In this document: positions 7,783-17,561 of the stretch, in pieces
Layout of the letters: each line of letters opens with the position of its first letter
How positions within the stretch are numbered: the stretch's first letter is position 1
DNA from: Bacteroidales bacterium UBA5219
GTDB lineage: Bacteria; Bacteroidota; Bacteroidia; Bacteroidales; ML635J-15
Length of the DNA: 28,567 bases
Reading direction: 5' to 3'
Assembly (NCBI GenBank): GCA_002412425.1
Contig: DHVB01000003.1
Span: 18,055-46,621, forward strand
Program-made: the position numbers and the translations under genes
Notes under the pieces: model-generated
The model's input: the letters and a program-made list of their open reading frames with translations, nothing else
Told to the model about the DNA's origin: nothing
Databases searched by the model: none

Positions 7783-8163
7783 TTAATCTTTAGCAATTTC
7801 TTCGTATCCAGCAGCATCTAATAGGCTATTAACTTCGCTAGGGTCGCTCATTTTAATTTTTAGCAACCAGCCTTCTCCATAAGGATCTTTATTAACAATA
7901 CTTGGATCGTCAATAGCTTCTTGATTAACTTCGATAACTTCGCCACTAACAGGCATATACGAATCAGAAACAGTTTTTACAGCTTCTATACTTCCGTAAA
8001 CTTCTCCTTTGTCAAGAGTTTCGCCTTCAACTTCGATATCAAGAAAAACTATATCGCCCAAGCTAGTTTGAGCAAAATCAGTAATTCCTACTACTGCTAC
8101 ATCACCTTCAACGCGTACCCACTCGTGAGATTCTGCATACTTTAAATTTTTTGGAATATTCAT
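7783..8163 (-). CDS. gcvH: Glycine cleavage system H protein
   Basis: A 126-residue lipoyl carrier protein, full length for the family. The lipoylation site is Lys63 in the GSIEAVKTVSD motif, and the SHEWV and GITDFAQ motifs near the N-terminus are characteristic. It shuttles the aminomethyl group between the P, T and L proteins of the glycine cleavage complex in the cytoplasm. The gene follows sprA by 54 bases, an arrangement known from other Bacteroidota that probably reflects shared transcription rather than shared function. No glycine riboswitch is visible in the short gap ahead of it. Confidence 0.95.
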   Translation of the reverse strand: MNIPKNLKYAESHEWVRVEGDVAVVGITDFAQTSLGDIVFLDIEVEGETLDKGEVYGSIEAVKTVSDSYMPVSGEVIEVNQEAIDDPSIVNKDPYGEGWLLKIKMSDPSEVNSLLDAAGYEEIAKD

Positions 8164-8217
8164 TGTGTTAAATTTTAATTGTTAATACTATTTTTTTCAA
8201 AGTAAATAAAAATCTTT

Positions 8218-11200
8218 TTAAGTTGCAAGAGTAAATCTTAAACTAACACCAAAATTTATATTTGATGATTTAAACGACACTCCCATAGTTGGTCTATTTA
8301 TAACTTGGTCGTAGAATAAGCGTAAATTAAAACGGTTACTTAATACATAATCTGCCGAAGCCTTAATTGTATAAGTTTGAGTTCCTGCAGTAGGTTGATT
8401 AAATCCTTCTTCAAGTTTACGAGTAACAGTAAGATTGTCTCTTAGTGAAAAATCTAATCTTACATTTAAGTCGCTCTTGAAATTTCTTGTTCTTCCACCG
8501 CTCTTAATATTTATTTCAACATCTTTAAATCTATAACCTGTTCCAATAATGTATTCGTTATTTCTCATATCTGTTAGCTGGTTATTGCTAAAACTCATAT
8601 TCAAATTTCTTGTTTTTTTGAGTTCTAGTTTTACAATAAAGCTATTAATCATTGTTACATCAACAGATAGTAGGGGAGCAAATTGTTCTGAAATACTAAT
8701 TCCGTTTATTTCATATTTAGAATAGTAGTTCGCTATTTCGTCTCGTATAATATTGAAACCGTCAGATTCATAGTATTCATTTTCTAATCTTGTTTTGTAT
8801 GAACCAATATTAAATGTTGACCTATAATTATGTGTAATATTAACTGTTCTAAATATTTTTCTTAGAGCAGGAATTTTTCCTAAGCCGTCGTATGTAATTC
8901 TCCAGTTTGGCAAGGCTTTCAATATCGATGGGAAAGTTTCTAAACCCACTTCTTTTGCATCTTTATTTGTATATGCTGCTAAAAAGGCTGGGATTAGCAC
9001 GTCTTGTGAAGTTTTTCCATACCCTGATGGGAAACCATAAGTATCAATATCATCGGCATTGTAGCCTGGTCGTTGTGAGGCTAGTCTGTGGGCAATAATA
9101 ATTCTGTTTTCCGAGAATTGTGAAAATACTTTTGAACTATAATCTCCGCCTTTCTTTAAAGGTTCAAAAGCAGAACCCCAAGTAATTGTTGACATTGAGA
9201 AACTTCCCATTTGAGAAGGATTTAAAGTCATGTAAGCATCAGCATTTTGGCTAGCATCGTATCCGTATCTAAAGAAATTACTTCTATTTTGACTAAATGA
9301 ATGAGTTAAATTAAGGTCTATACGTAAATCTCTAAAAGGTTCTATCGAAGCTCTTACATTCCAATTTCTGTTATTAGTAAGCATAAATGCTTGTAGATTA
9401 GTAGTGTCTTTAGTAATTACATTATTGGTTAACGCCCAGTCTGAAAAACCGTCTTCTTGCCAGCCAAAAATAAATGGAATTGTAGGTGTTAAGATAGAAG
9501 GAGTAGGTCCAAATATTTCAGGATCAGCCATATATTTCGACATACCCATAATGTAAGTGTTTGGCATATAGCCAGGTAATAAAGTTCCATTAGTTTCTGT
9601 ATAAGCTATAGAAATGTTCTTAACACTCATTAACACAACTAAAGTGTTGTCAAAAATAATTTTTGGAATAGATTCTTTTTTCTCTCGTTTTCCAGTTACA
9701 GTAAGTGTCGCATCTTTTACGTCATTTTTTGGTGTAAATTCAATTCTATTGGCATCAATAATTTTCATTTCACCCACAATTTCAACTCCATCAGGGGCTA
9801 TTACCTTGATATTAACATCTTCAGTTTTTAGTTTGTGATTAATTTTTTTAGCTTTATCTGCTTTTAGATTTACATTTGTTTGTTCGAATGTAACGTTTTC
9901 AACTTCTTTCTTTTTGGGTCTAGAACTTTGACGACCTCTATATTTTTTATTTACTTGGTCTAAATATTTGATTTTATTATATAATCCTAATAAATTAAAC
10001 TGAGTGTTTACAGCCATTGTGTTACCATTTTGAAGTGTGTTTCCTAATTTTATTGTATCGGCTGTAATTGGACTTGTTATCCAGTCGTAAGAGCCTGAGT
10101 ATCTAGTATTTGCCGTAACCCAGTTTAATAATGGAATTTTATTAATAGGTAGGTTATATGTTAAATCCCATTGGTGGTGATATTGTGTATTTCTTCCAAA
10201 ATTTTTGAAATTATTCCAAATAGTATCTCTTTTTTCTTCATAGAAAGGATCATCTTTATAAATTCTTCCTTGAGGTTCGTCTATTCTTGCATTATTGGTT
10301 GCAGTAAAATCTAATTTAAGATTTTTGGTAATATTGAATTTAAAATCATATTGACGTATCCAAGTAAAATCTTTTCTAACATTTACAGGTAGTGCTAATG
10401 AAGAATTGTAAACATTTCTTAATTGAGTTTCTCCATAACTTCTATTTATATTTGTTCTAAACGAAAGTTGTGAAGGTAAATAATAGAAATTAAAATCTCT
10501 AATTAATTGGAAAGCCTTTTTATTAAATAATTTCACATTTTTGAAAGGCTCAACAATTTTTGGAGTAGCATTATAGTTGTAGTTTATAGCTCCTTGATAA
10601 AGTTTAGTTGTGTTGTAAATAGTATTAACATCTCTTTGGTATGTCTCGTTATATCCATAACTTAAAGACCAGTTTGCAAGGTCGTAAATATTTGATTTGC
10701 CAGAAGTTTTATTAACTTTAACATTTGAGAAGTTAATACTTTTTCTCATGCTATAATCTTGAGAAATATGTTTAATACTGTCTTTATATTCTTTTGTTAG
10801 ATTTGGGTCTGATAAAGCTACTTTAAATGGTATATCAGGGTCTAGTGGGTTAAATTCTGGGTTTTTAACATTTTCCGAATATCCAATATACATTGGAATT
10901 CTAACATTTAATTTTTCGGGGAAGAATTTTCCTAGTTCAAAATTTGATGAAATGTCGTAGCGATTTATTTCTTCTTTTTGTCTTTCTCCAATTTTTTGAT
11001 TTATTGAGCCAAAGCCTGGTTTACTTGTACTACCTGCAACAGTAACAGAGCCTAAATCAGCAAGTTTGGCTGTTAGTCTAGCATTTGCTGCCCAGCCTCC
11101 TCTTTCGTCAAAATTTGTTAATCTAAGTTCGTTAACCCAAACTTCAGCACATTTTGGTTGTCCATCGTCTGTGTCGTTAACTGATCTTTTTTTAGGATTA

Positions 11201-14200
11201 CGAATACCTATCATAATTGTTTGAACATTAGAAAGGTTAGGATTACCCATAATACTAATCTTGTTGTTTCCATCAACCATAGAATATAGTCTTGTTATGC
11301 TTACGTTTGGATCTCCATTTCTAATTTTGTCGTTTCTGCTTTGTTTTACTTGTTGCAATAAATCAAAATCTAAGTTCAAGTCATTTTCTTCGGGCCATAC
11401 AATATATCTATCAGGAGCTTGTTCGTCTAAAGTTCCGTCATATCTGCCATTAGGAGTAACTTTTAGAGGAATTTCGTATTCGTAATAATTGTTTTTATAA
11501 TCTGTTCCTAATCGTACAAATACCGAAATGTCGTTGTCTTGAATGGGTTGTTCGCCAGGTACTGATTCAGCATGAATAAACATTTTTAAACGTAAATATC
11601 TTCTAACGTCAAGATTTACATTTTTATAAACTGCTCTTGCATCTCCATCTTGTAGTCCACAAACTTTTAGCGACATAGATTGTTCGTTAAGTTGTCTATG
11701 CTGTGGATTCATTGGGTCTGATTCGCGATTGATTCCTGGAGGCAATACGTAGTTTACAGGAACTTTATTAGAGTTTTCTTCAATATTTACTGCACTAACT
11801 TCAAAAGGGGTATCAGCAAGTTCATCTACTATATATTCGCCGGGTTGCATAAACGAAGCGTTGTATTTTCTCCATTCGCCACGTACTAAATCTAAAGTTG
11901 CAAATCTTAATATAGTTTGGTCAGCAGTAAAGTTTGTCATAAACATTCGCATAAATCTTATTGATTTAAAATCTTGAATGTTACCAATTCTTTTATCATA
12001 ACTGTGAATTGGAATTTTAAACTGATACCAAGCTACTTTAGATTGTTTGTCGTTTACAAAAGTTGATGATACAATTACTTTGTCGGTAATATAATTTTTC
12101 CCAACTTCAAAATCTTGTGGACGAATGCTAACTCTGTATTGGAAATAATTTTCACCTTCGTTTAATGTATTGTCTCTATTAATATCTTCTACATTAGGGT
12201 CGGTTTTTCCACTAGTTGAATAATTTTCTTGTGAAAATTCTGCTGGTGGTGAGTTTCCTTCTGGATTGTTGTAAAGTTTATATCTTTCAAGAATTCCTAG
12301 ATTGTCGCTATCGTAATCTGAGCCTCTAAAGTGATGGTAATCGTCATTTGAAGGGTCATTGTAAGCTTTGATATAAGCAGGTGAATTAACTCCATGTTTT
12401 GCAGCTAAGCTGTCTAAATATGCTTTAAAGAATTCTCTTTCCTTTTCTGTGCTAAGACCATCATAACCAACGTCTTGAGCTACACGTGATTCTGCATCGT
12501 TGTCAAAAGCGGGAACTAAGGCTTGCATTAATGGTACTAAACCCCAAGCTGTTGTGTCAACAGGATTATCTGTTGAAGGAGTTGGCAATCCTTGTTCAAA
12601 AGATTTGCGTCCGTCTTTTAGCACGTCTTCAGAAACATCTCCTAGGTTAAAAAATAAATCTCCTCCAACATTGGTAGAATCTTCTACAAAAGGATCCATT
12701 AACCAAAATTCAATATATTCTATATTATCACGTTCAAAATCAGGTTGTTGAATTGGTCGCATAATTCCTCCCCATCTTGTATCTGGATATTTAAGGCTAC
12801 CATCAGCATTTGTTCCGTCAACATCAAAGTTGTAAGGTCCTTTTTTGTGTGGATAATAAGCTAAATTTAGTGTGTATAAATTTACAGGTATAGATGATTG
12901 AGATTCTCTATTTGGGAATAATTCTTTTTCATAAACTTCTCTAACATAATGGCTTGATTGGTCTTCAATAGAAACAGGCGAGTTGTTAGGTTTTAACAAC
13001 ATGGGCTCAATTGTAAACCAATTTAGTTTTGCTCTATTAAATCCATATCTTAAATCATTTGTTAATACACTTTCTGGAAACATGGATACATCGGCAGGTG
13101 TACTTGCTAAAGTCCATGCAGATTGAGATTTTAAGTCTAAGCTTGTTTTTGTTCCTTCAAAATCATCAATATAGGCGTTTCCTTCTTTTTTAATTGCTCT
13201 TGAGTGTCCAGGAATTAAATGAGCAAACTCACCAGTAAAAGTTAATGTTGACATTTCCTTGGTTTCAATCAATGGTATAAAGTCAATCATTTTTGTTAAA
13301 AATGGCACATCGGTTCTATATGATGTATTAAAACCCCAAATGGTATTTGAAATAGGTTCGTAACCTATACCAACTTTAGTTTGTAATGGTTTTTCTGTTA
13401 AGTTTAAAATTGTAGCACCTATGTTAAAATCTTTAGAAAATTCATAATTAACATGACTACCTATTAAGGTTTTGGTTTGCATATTAAAACCAGAATTACT
13501 TTCTAAGGAAATGTCAATAGGAGTTTTTGAATCTAAAATTCCTTGATTTATAATTTTTACAGTACTCAAGTTGTAGTTTACCGTATAGTCAACATTTTCT
13601 ACTAATTTAACAGCTCCAGCAGTAACAATAACAGCACCTTGAGGGATATTTGCAACATTCAATCTAATTTCGCTACCACCAGCGGATTTGAATTTCCCTT
13701 TAATTCTAAATTTATTTTTTTCAGCAATTTGTCCTGCTGTATTTTGCGTACTATCGTATAACTCTTGGAAAATATATGTTTCTGCAATATTATTTAAAGA
13801 AGCGTCTCCGCCAGTAATTTTTTTCTTTAAATATGAACCAAATGGCTCTGTAACTGGAAACATCATTCTTCCATTGCTTGTTGAAACTGTGTATCCTTCG
13901 ATAAAGTCAAAAATTCCATCAGGGTAGGGGTCGTGTTGCGAGTTTAAATTATCTAAATTTAAAACTTCAAGAAGACGAATAGAATCAATAGCACCTGCAG
14001 GAATATAGTTTATTTCGGTACCAGTTTTATCGTTGGTGTACATAATGTCAAGCCAAAAGTCTTCGTTTGTTATTCCATACGCACCTATGTTGTAAATGTT
14101 TTTCATCATCAAACTCCATGATTTTAATTGTGGAGTAAATGCTGTTCCTTTAATTAATTTTACAACTAAAGCATCAGGAGCTGTAATTGCAGAGTTAGAA

Positions 14201-15669
14201 AATTCCCCAACTTTAAAAACATTTCCTGCAACTGTATATTCGTAAGCTACTGCTAAAACTTGGTCGGGATTTAAAGTAGCATTTAAAGAAATATATCCCA
14301 ATCTTTCATTAACAGTATATTCGTTGGGTGATAACAAACGAGCCGATTCAATTTTTTCGTAATCTCTTCCGCCTGTCATTCCTAAACCTAATAATGTATT
14401 TCCTACGTTGTTAATATTTCTAACATCGGGATAGGTGGTTGTTATCTCTCCTAAAATATTAATTTCAGAATGAGGATATACTGTTGTCGTGTTACCGTTA
14501 GCAGTTCTAACATAATCGGATTGTATGTTGTTATCGTTACTTTCACCTAAGTCAGCAAAAGCAACAATATTTCTAGCATTTTCAAAATTACCAGCTTTGT
14601 TTGTTACCCAAACTTCAATACGTGTGATATTTATTCCACTATTTATAATTGGAAGTTGAGCTAAGGCTCTATCATAATTTTCTTTAAAATAATGAGATAA
14701 GAAATAGTGTTTGTTTGCTTCGTATTCATCAGCTTTTATTTCAAAATCTTGGGATTGTGCACCGCCTTCAACCCGTACAGTTGACATTTCTCCTTTTTTC
14801 TGAGAGAATAGCGTTGTAACAGTAAGTTTTCCAAATTTTGCTTCTGTTTTTAAACCAAATAAACTTTGACCACCAGTAATTAAAGTTCCTGTCAATGGCA
14901 AAGATACATTTCCTGCTTCTATTTTTTGTATAATTTCGTCTTCGTGTCCTGTGTATTCAAGTTTTACAGAGTTTTCAAAATCAAAAGCCGACTCAGTGTC
15001 ATATTGAAGATTAACTTTCATTTTTTCTCCAATTTGTCCAACAACGTTCATTTGAATTTTTTCTTGAAAATCAAAAGTAACAGGACTTTGAGCGTGAAGT
15101 GGCATAGCTGGGTTTTCAATTTTATCAACTTTTAATCCAAAAATAAGCTCTGCAGAACCTTGAGGTCTAATATCTATATTGCTTCCACCAAAAATTCTAT
15201 CAAATATTTCGCCATCAACTTGTAATTTTGGAATTAAAACATCTCTTGTTTCTGAAATGTCATCTTTAGAACGTTGTCGCCAATATGATTTCATGGCTTT
15301 TTCAAAGTCGTAGTCTAAATATTCATCAAAACTCATTGAATAAGGAGTTCCAAAATTTTCGCCACCTATTTTCTTTTGAAAAATATATTGATTTGATTCT
15401 GCATCGTAAACAACTTCTGTTTCAATATTCGAAGGATCAGAACCATAAAGAGGACTTTTGTCTTTATTATTTGCGGGATTAATATCCTCTTCTGGAATAG
15501 GATAATTTAACTTAGCACCTTTAATGGTATCATCATCAAAATTATCAATTAAGATTGGATTACGCTTAGGTATATTGTAATTTAATTTAGCATTAGAAGC
15601 AAATATAATAGAAAAAATTCCTATTATTAAGCTAAATAAAAATGTATATTTAAAAATCTTTGTTATCAA
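8218..15669 (-). CDS. sprA: SprA, outer-membrane translocon barrel of the type IX secretion system
   Basis: A very large protein of 2483 residues, near the size of SprA of Flavobacterium johnsoniae and Sov of Porphyromonas gingivalis. An N-terminal hydrophobic stretch of about 25 residues ends near FASNA and serves as signal peptide. The conserved region around FEKAMKSYWRQRSKDD and the IDDFEGTKTSLDL segment near residue 835 are family hallmarks, and the long alternating beta-rich body with a final strand VSLRFTLAT fits a giant outer-membrane barrel. It forms the pore through which proteins with type A/B sorting domains, such as the one at 3155-6804, cross the outer membrane. It starts 9 bases after ruvA and shares its promoter. 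A lysine-rich stretch near residues 1870-1960 is not obviously barrel-like and may be an extra-barrel insertion. Confidence 0.96.
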   Translation of the reverse strand: MITKIFKYTFLFSLIIGIFSIIFASNAKLNYNIPKRNPILIDNFDDDTIKGAKLNYPIPEEDINPANNKDKSPLYGSDPSNIETEVVYDAESNQYIFQKKIGGENFGTPYSMSFDEYLDYDFEKAMKSYWRQRSKDDISETRDVLIPKLQVDGEIFDRIFGGSNIDIRPQGSAELIFGLKVDKIENPAMPLHAQSPVTFDFQEKIQMNVVGQIGEKMKVNLQYDTESAFDFENSVKLEYTGHEDEIIQKIEAGNVSLPLTGTLITGGQSLFGLKTEAKFGKLTVTTLFSQKKGEMSTVRVEGGAQSQDFEIKADEYEANKHYFLSHYFKENYDRALAQLPIINSGINITRIEVWVTNKAGNFENARNIVAFADLGESNDNNIQSDYVRTANGNTTTVYPHSEINILGEITTTYPDVRNINNVGNTLLGLGMTGGRDYEKIESARLLSPNEYTVNERLGYISLNATLNPDQVLAVAYEYTVAGNVFKVGEFSNSAITAPDALVVKLIKGTAFTPQLKSWSLMMKNIYNIGAYGITNEDFWLDIMYTNDKTGTEINYIPAGAIDSIRLLEVLNLDNLNSQHDPYPDGIFDFIEGYTVSTSNGRMMFPVTEPFGSYLKKKITGGDASLNNIAETYIFQELYDSTQNTAGQIAEKNKFRIKGKFKSAGGSEIRLNVANIPQGAVIVTAGAVKLVENVDYTVNYNLSTVKIINQGILDSKTPIDISLESNSGFNMQTKTLIGSHVNYEFSKDFNIGATILNLTEKPLQTKVGIGYEPISNTIWGFNTSYRTDVPFLTKMIDFIPLIETKEMSTLTFTGEFAHLIPGHSRAIKKEGNAYIDDFEGTKTSLDLKSQSAWTLASTPADVSMFPESVLTNDLRYGFNRAKLNWFTIEPMLLKPNNSPVSIEDQSSHYVREVYEKELFPNRESQSSIPVNLYTLNLAYYPHKKGPYNFDVDGTNADGSLKYPDTRWGGIMRPIQQPDFERDNIEYIEFWLMDPFVEDSTNVGGDLFFNLGDVSEDVLKDGRKSFEQGLPTPSTDNPVDTTAWGLVPLMQALVPAFDNDAESRVAQDVGYDGLSTEKEREFFKAYLDSLAAKHGVNSPAYIKAYNDPSNDDYHHFRGSDYDSDNLGILERYKLYNNPEGNSPPAEFSQENYSTSGKTDPNVEDINRDNTLNEGENYFQYRVSIRPQDFEVGKNYITDKVIVSSTFVNDKQSKVAWYQFKIPIHSYDKRIGNIQDFKSIRFMRMFMTNFTADQTILRFATLDLVRGEWRKYNASFMQPGEYIVDELADTPFEVSAVNIEENSNKVPVNYVLPPGINRESDPMNPQHRQLNEQSMSLKVCGLQDGDARAVYKNVNLDVRRYLRLKMFIHAESVPGEQPIQDNDISVFVRLGTDYKNNYYEYEIPLKVTPNGRYDGTLDEQAPDRYIVWPEENDLNLDFDLLQQVKQSRNDKIRNGDPNVSITRLYSMVDGNNKISIMGNPNLSNVQTIMIGIRNPKKRSVNDTDDGQPKCAEVWVNELRLTNFDERGGWAANARLTAKLADLGSVTVAGSTSKPGFGSINQKIGERQKEEINRYDISSNFELGKFFPEKLNVRIPMYIGYSENVKNPEFNPLDPDIPFKVALSDPNLTKEYKDSIKHISQDYSMRKSINFSNVKVNKTSGKSNIYDLANWSLSYGYNETYQRDVNTIYNTTKLYQGAINYNYNATPKIVEPFKNVKLFNKKAFQLIRDFNFYYLPSQLSFRTNINRSYGETQLRNVYNSSLALPVNVRKDFTWIRQYDFKFNITKNLKLDFTATNNARIDEPQGRIYKDDPFYEEKRDTIWNNFKNFGRNTQYHHQWDLTYNLPINKIPLLNWVTANTRYSGSYDWITSPITADTIKLGNTLQNGNTMAVNTQFNLLGLYNKIKYLDQVNKKYRGRQSSRPKKKEVENVTFEQTNVNLKADKAKKINHKLKTEDVNIKVIAPDGVEIVGEMKIIDANRIEFTPKNDVKDATLTVTGKREKKESIPKIIFDNTLVVLMSVKNISIAYTETNGTLLPGYMPNTYIMGMSKYMADPEIFGPTPSILTPTIPFIFGWQEDGFSDWALTNNVITKDTTNLQAFMLTNNRNWNVRASIEPFRDLRIDLNLTHSFSQNRSNFFRYGYDASQNADAYMTLNPSQMGSFSMSTITWGSAFEPLKKGGDYSSKVFSQFSENRIIIAHRLASQRPGYNADDIDTYGFPSGYGKTSQDVLIPAFLAAYTNKDAKEVGLETFPSILKALPNWRITYDGLGKIPALRKIFRTVNITHNYRSTFNIGSYKTRLENEYYESDGFNIIRDEIANYYSKYEINGISISEQFAPLLSVDVTMINSFIVKLELKKTRNLNMSFSNNQLTDMRNNEYIIGTGYRFKDVEINIKSGGRTRNFKSDLNVRLDFSLRDNLTVTRKLEEGFNQPTAGTQTYTIKASADYVLSNRFNLRLFYDQVINRPTMGVSFKSSNINFGVSLRFTLAT

Positions 15670-15678
15670 AGCAATTCT

Positions 15679-16263
15679 TTATAAATAGTTTAATGCCAAT
15701 TTAATAAGATTTTCCAAACTTATTTCCTTATTGTCTTTCAATAGTTTAATTAACACTTTTTCAACATTCGGTTTCGAAAAACCTAACATTGTTAAAGCAT
15801 TTAACGCATCTTTTTGTAAAGTATTGTTTAAACTTGAAGAAATTTCTGAAATTTGTATATCAAAGTCGCTAAGTTTATCTTTTAATTCTATTACAATTCG
15901 TTGTGCTGTCTTAACTCCAATGCCTTTTACAGATTTTAAAACATTTATGTTTTCTTCGTTAATTGCTTGAACAACATTATTTACACTTAGCGATGATAAA
16001 ATTAATCTAGCAGTATTGGCACCAACTCCGTTTACAGTGATTAATTTTCTAAACATTTCGCGTTCGCTAAGATTTTCAAAACCATAAATAGCATGAAGGT
16101 CTTCGCGAAGAATTTCGTGTAAAAATAATTTACATTCTTGCCCTTTTTTAAGCTTAGAATATGTATTTACTGTAATATTTATAAAATACCCTATTCCATT
16201 AGCTTCTATTATGGCATAAGTCGGACTTAATTCTGTTAATAATCCTTTTATGTACTCAAACAT
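15679..16263 (-). CDS. ruvA: Holliday junction branch migration protein RuvA
   Basis: A 194-residue protein with an N-terminal OB-fold (MFEYIKGLL...GIGYFINI) and two helix-hairpin-helix motifs, VNGVGANTARLIL and VKGIGVKTAQRIVIELKDK, followed by a flexible linker and a small C-terminal domain. It binds the four-way DNA junction as a tetramer and positions the RuvB motor for branch migration. It is first in the ruvA-sprA-gcvH cluster and has a good promoter directly upstream. The length is normal for the family. Confidence 0.96.
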   Translation of the reverse strand: MFEYIKGLLTELSPTYAIIEANGIGYFINITVNTYSKLKKGQECKLFLHEILREDLHAIYGFENLSEREMFRKLITVNGVGANTARLILSSLSVNNVVQAINEENINVLKSVKGIGVKTAQRIVIELKDKLSDFDIQISEISSSLNNTLQKDALNALTMLGFSKPNVEKVLIKLLKDNKEISLENLIKLALNYL

Positions 16264-16288
16264 TTATATATAAACATTTAATTTGTTG

Positions 16289-16318
16289 CAAAAATAAAAA
16301 ACAAATTCAATTCTTCAA
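16289..16318 (-). promoter_or_regulatory. Bacteroidota-type promoter for ruvA-sprA-gcvH
   Basis: On the minus strand a TTG (16316-16318) is followed after 19 bases by TATTTTTG (16289-16296), matching the -33 TTG and -7 TAnnTTTG elements with spacing inside the usual 17-23 range. It lies 25 bases before the ruvA start codon. Confidence 0.5.
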
Positions 16319-16370
16319 CTATATTTTGTAAGTAAGTTTAAAAGTTTTTGCAAATTTAGTTTTCTGCTTG

Positions 16371-17555
16371 TTAGAAATATTTTATTGTGATATGTTTTAG
16401 AAATTTATTTTCTAATATGTTAGCAATTCTATTTGCAATAGTTCTTCTGATTTCTAAATCTATAGGAACGTTTGGGTCTTGATGTGCTTCGTTGATTTTT
16501 GTTCCAACCACAATATCAATATGGTCGCTTTCTAATATTAGTTTTACAATTTGGTCGGCTGGTCCTCTGCCTAATTTATATTGGGGTTCATATTCAGTTA
16601 AAATTTTCCAAACTTTATTTAGTGTTAAAATTCCTTCTGTAACTAAGTCAATTCCCTCTATATGTGAAATTGGTGGCAATTCTGGATCTGCAAATTCAAG
16701 AGATGTGCTTACTTTTAAATCAAGTTCTCTTGCAATCAAATCAGTTGTTGAACCTCCTGCTACAATTTTTTTTCCGTCATAATTTTTTATAAACTCAGCT
16801 AATTCTTTGTCTGATTCTCTGTACATTGGAGGTCCTGTGGCAATAACGAGTTTACGTGGTTTTCTAAAATAAACAACAGCACAAGAAGTGTCGTCTTTTG
16901 GAATATAAATATCGTTAGCAACAGCTTTATTCACAACTTTTTCAGCAAGTTTTGAAGCAGAAATATCTTTTGTAATTTCTAAAATGCCTGTTACATGTTT
17001 TTCAATTCCTAAAACTCCCCAACCAAAAGGATATTTGTCGGTTCCCATTCCACTTTGAGAAATTCCATCAGAACAAAAAACAAGCCTGTCATGCAATTTT
17101 GGATAAAAACTTGTATATGTTAATTTTTTCCCAGCATGAGGTGGATTTTTCATTTCAATGGTTTCGTAAGGTAATTTTAGTAATTTATTTTTTCTAAAAA
17201 CTAATAAAGCTGGATTGTCGTACTCTAAAATATGAACTTGTCCATCAAACTCTATGTCAACAACTGTAAAGGTTGCATACGAAACTTGCCTTTCGCTACA
17301 AACAGGCAAAGTGTTCATAATTATTTCTGCAATTCTTTCAGGTTTTTTATGTTCTATAGTAAAATTTAAAGCCATGGTAGATGTTAGTGTAGCTAAAATA
17401 TTTGCCTTAACGCCATGTCCCATACCATCACTTAAAACAGCAATAATTCTATTGTCTTCTTTTACTCGTTTTTTAAGAAAGACATCGCCACAAATTCTTT
17501 CGCCGTGATAGTTTATTTGCCTAACATCAACTTCTATGTATAGCTTTTCAGACAT
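16371..17555 (-). CDS. SpoIIE/PP2C-type Ser/Thr phosphatase linked to a sensory hydrogenase
   Basis: A 394-residue soluble protein. The N-terminal ~225 residues are a SpoIIE-type PP2C domain: LSDGMGHG (41-48) supplies the metal-binding Asp43, CSDGISQSG a second acidic site, and PKDDTSCAVV the final Asp motif. The remaining ~165 residues form a separate region beginning VIATGPP and containing KKIVAGGSTTDLIARE and HIEGIDLVTEGILT. I recall this tail from phosphatases encoded beside sensory [FeFe]-hydrogenases of clostridia and other anaerobes, but know no function for it. The gene follows the hydrogenase homologue by 6 bases, so the phosphatase is probably the output module of that sensor, acting on an unidentified phosphoprotein (inference). 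There is no membrane segment. Confidence 0.88.
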   Translation of the reverse strand: MSEKLYIEVDVRQINYHGERICGDVFLKKRVKEDNRIIAVLSDGMGHGVKANILATLTSTMALNFTIEHKKPERIAEIIMNTLPVCSERQVSYATFTVVDIEFDGQVHILEYDNPALLVFRKNKLLKLPYETIEMKNPPHAGKKLTYTSFYPKLHDRLVFCSDGISQSGMGTDKYPFGWGVLGIEKHVTGILEITKDISASKLAEKVVNKAVANDIYIPKDDTSCAVVYFRKPRKLVIATGPPMYRESDKELAEFIKNYDGKKIVAGGSTTDLIARELDLKVSTSLEFADPELPPISHIEGIDLVTEGILTLNKVWKILTEYEPQYKLGRGPADQIVKLILESDHIDIVVGTKINEAHQDPNVPIDLEIRRTIANRIANILENKFLKHITIKYF

Positions 17556-17561
17556 GTTTTT

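Noticed and set aside
8164..8217. Glycine riboswitch ahead of gcvH
   Set aside because: The gap from sprA is only 54 bases and shows no tandem aptamer structure or conserved core.
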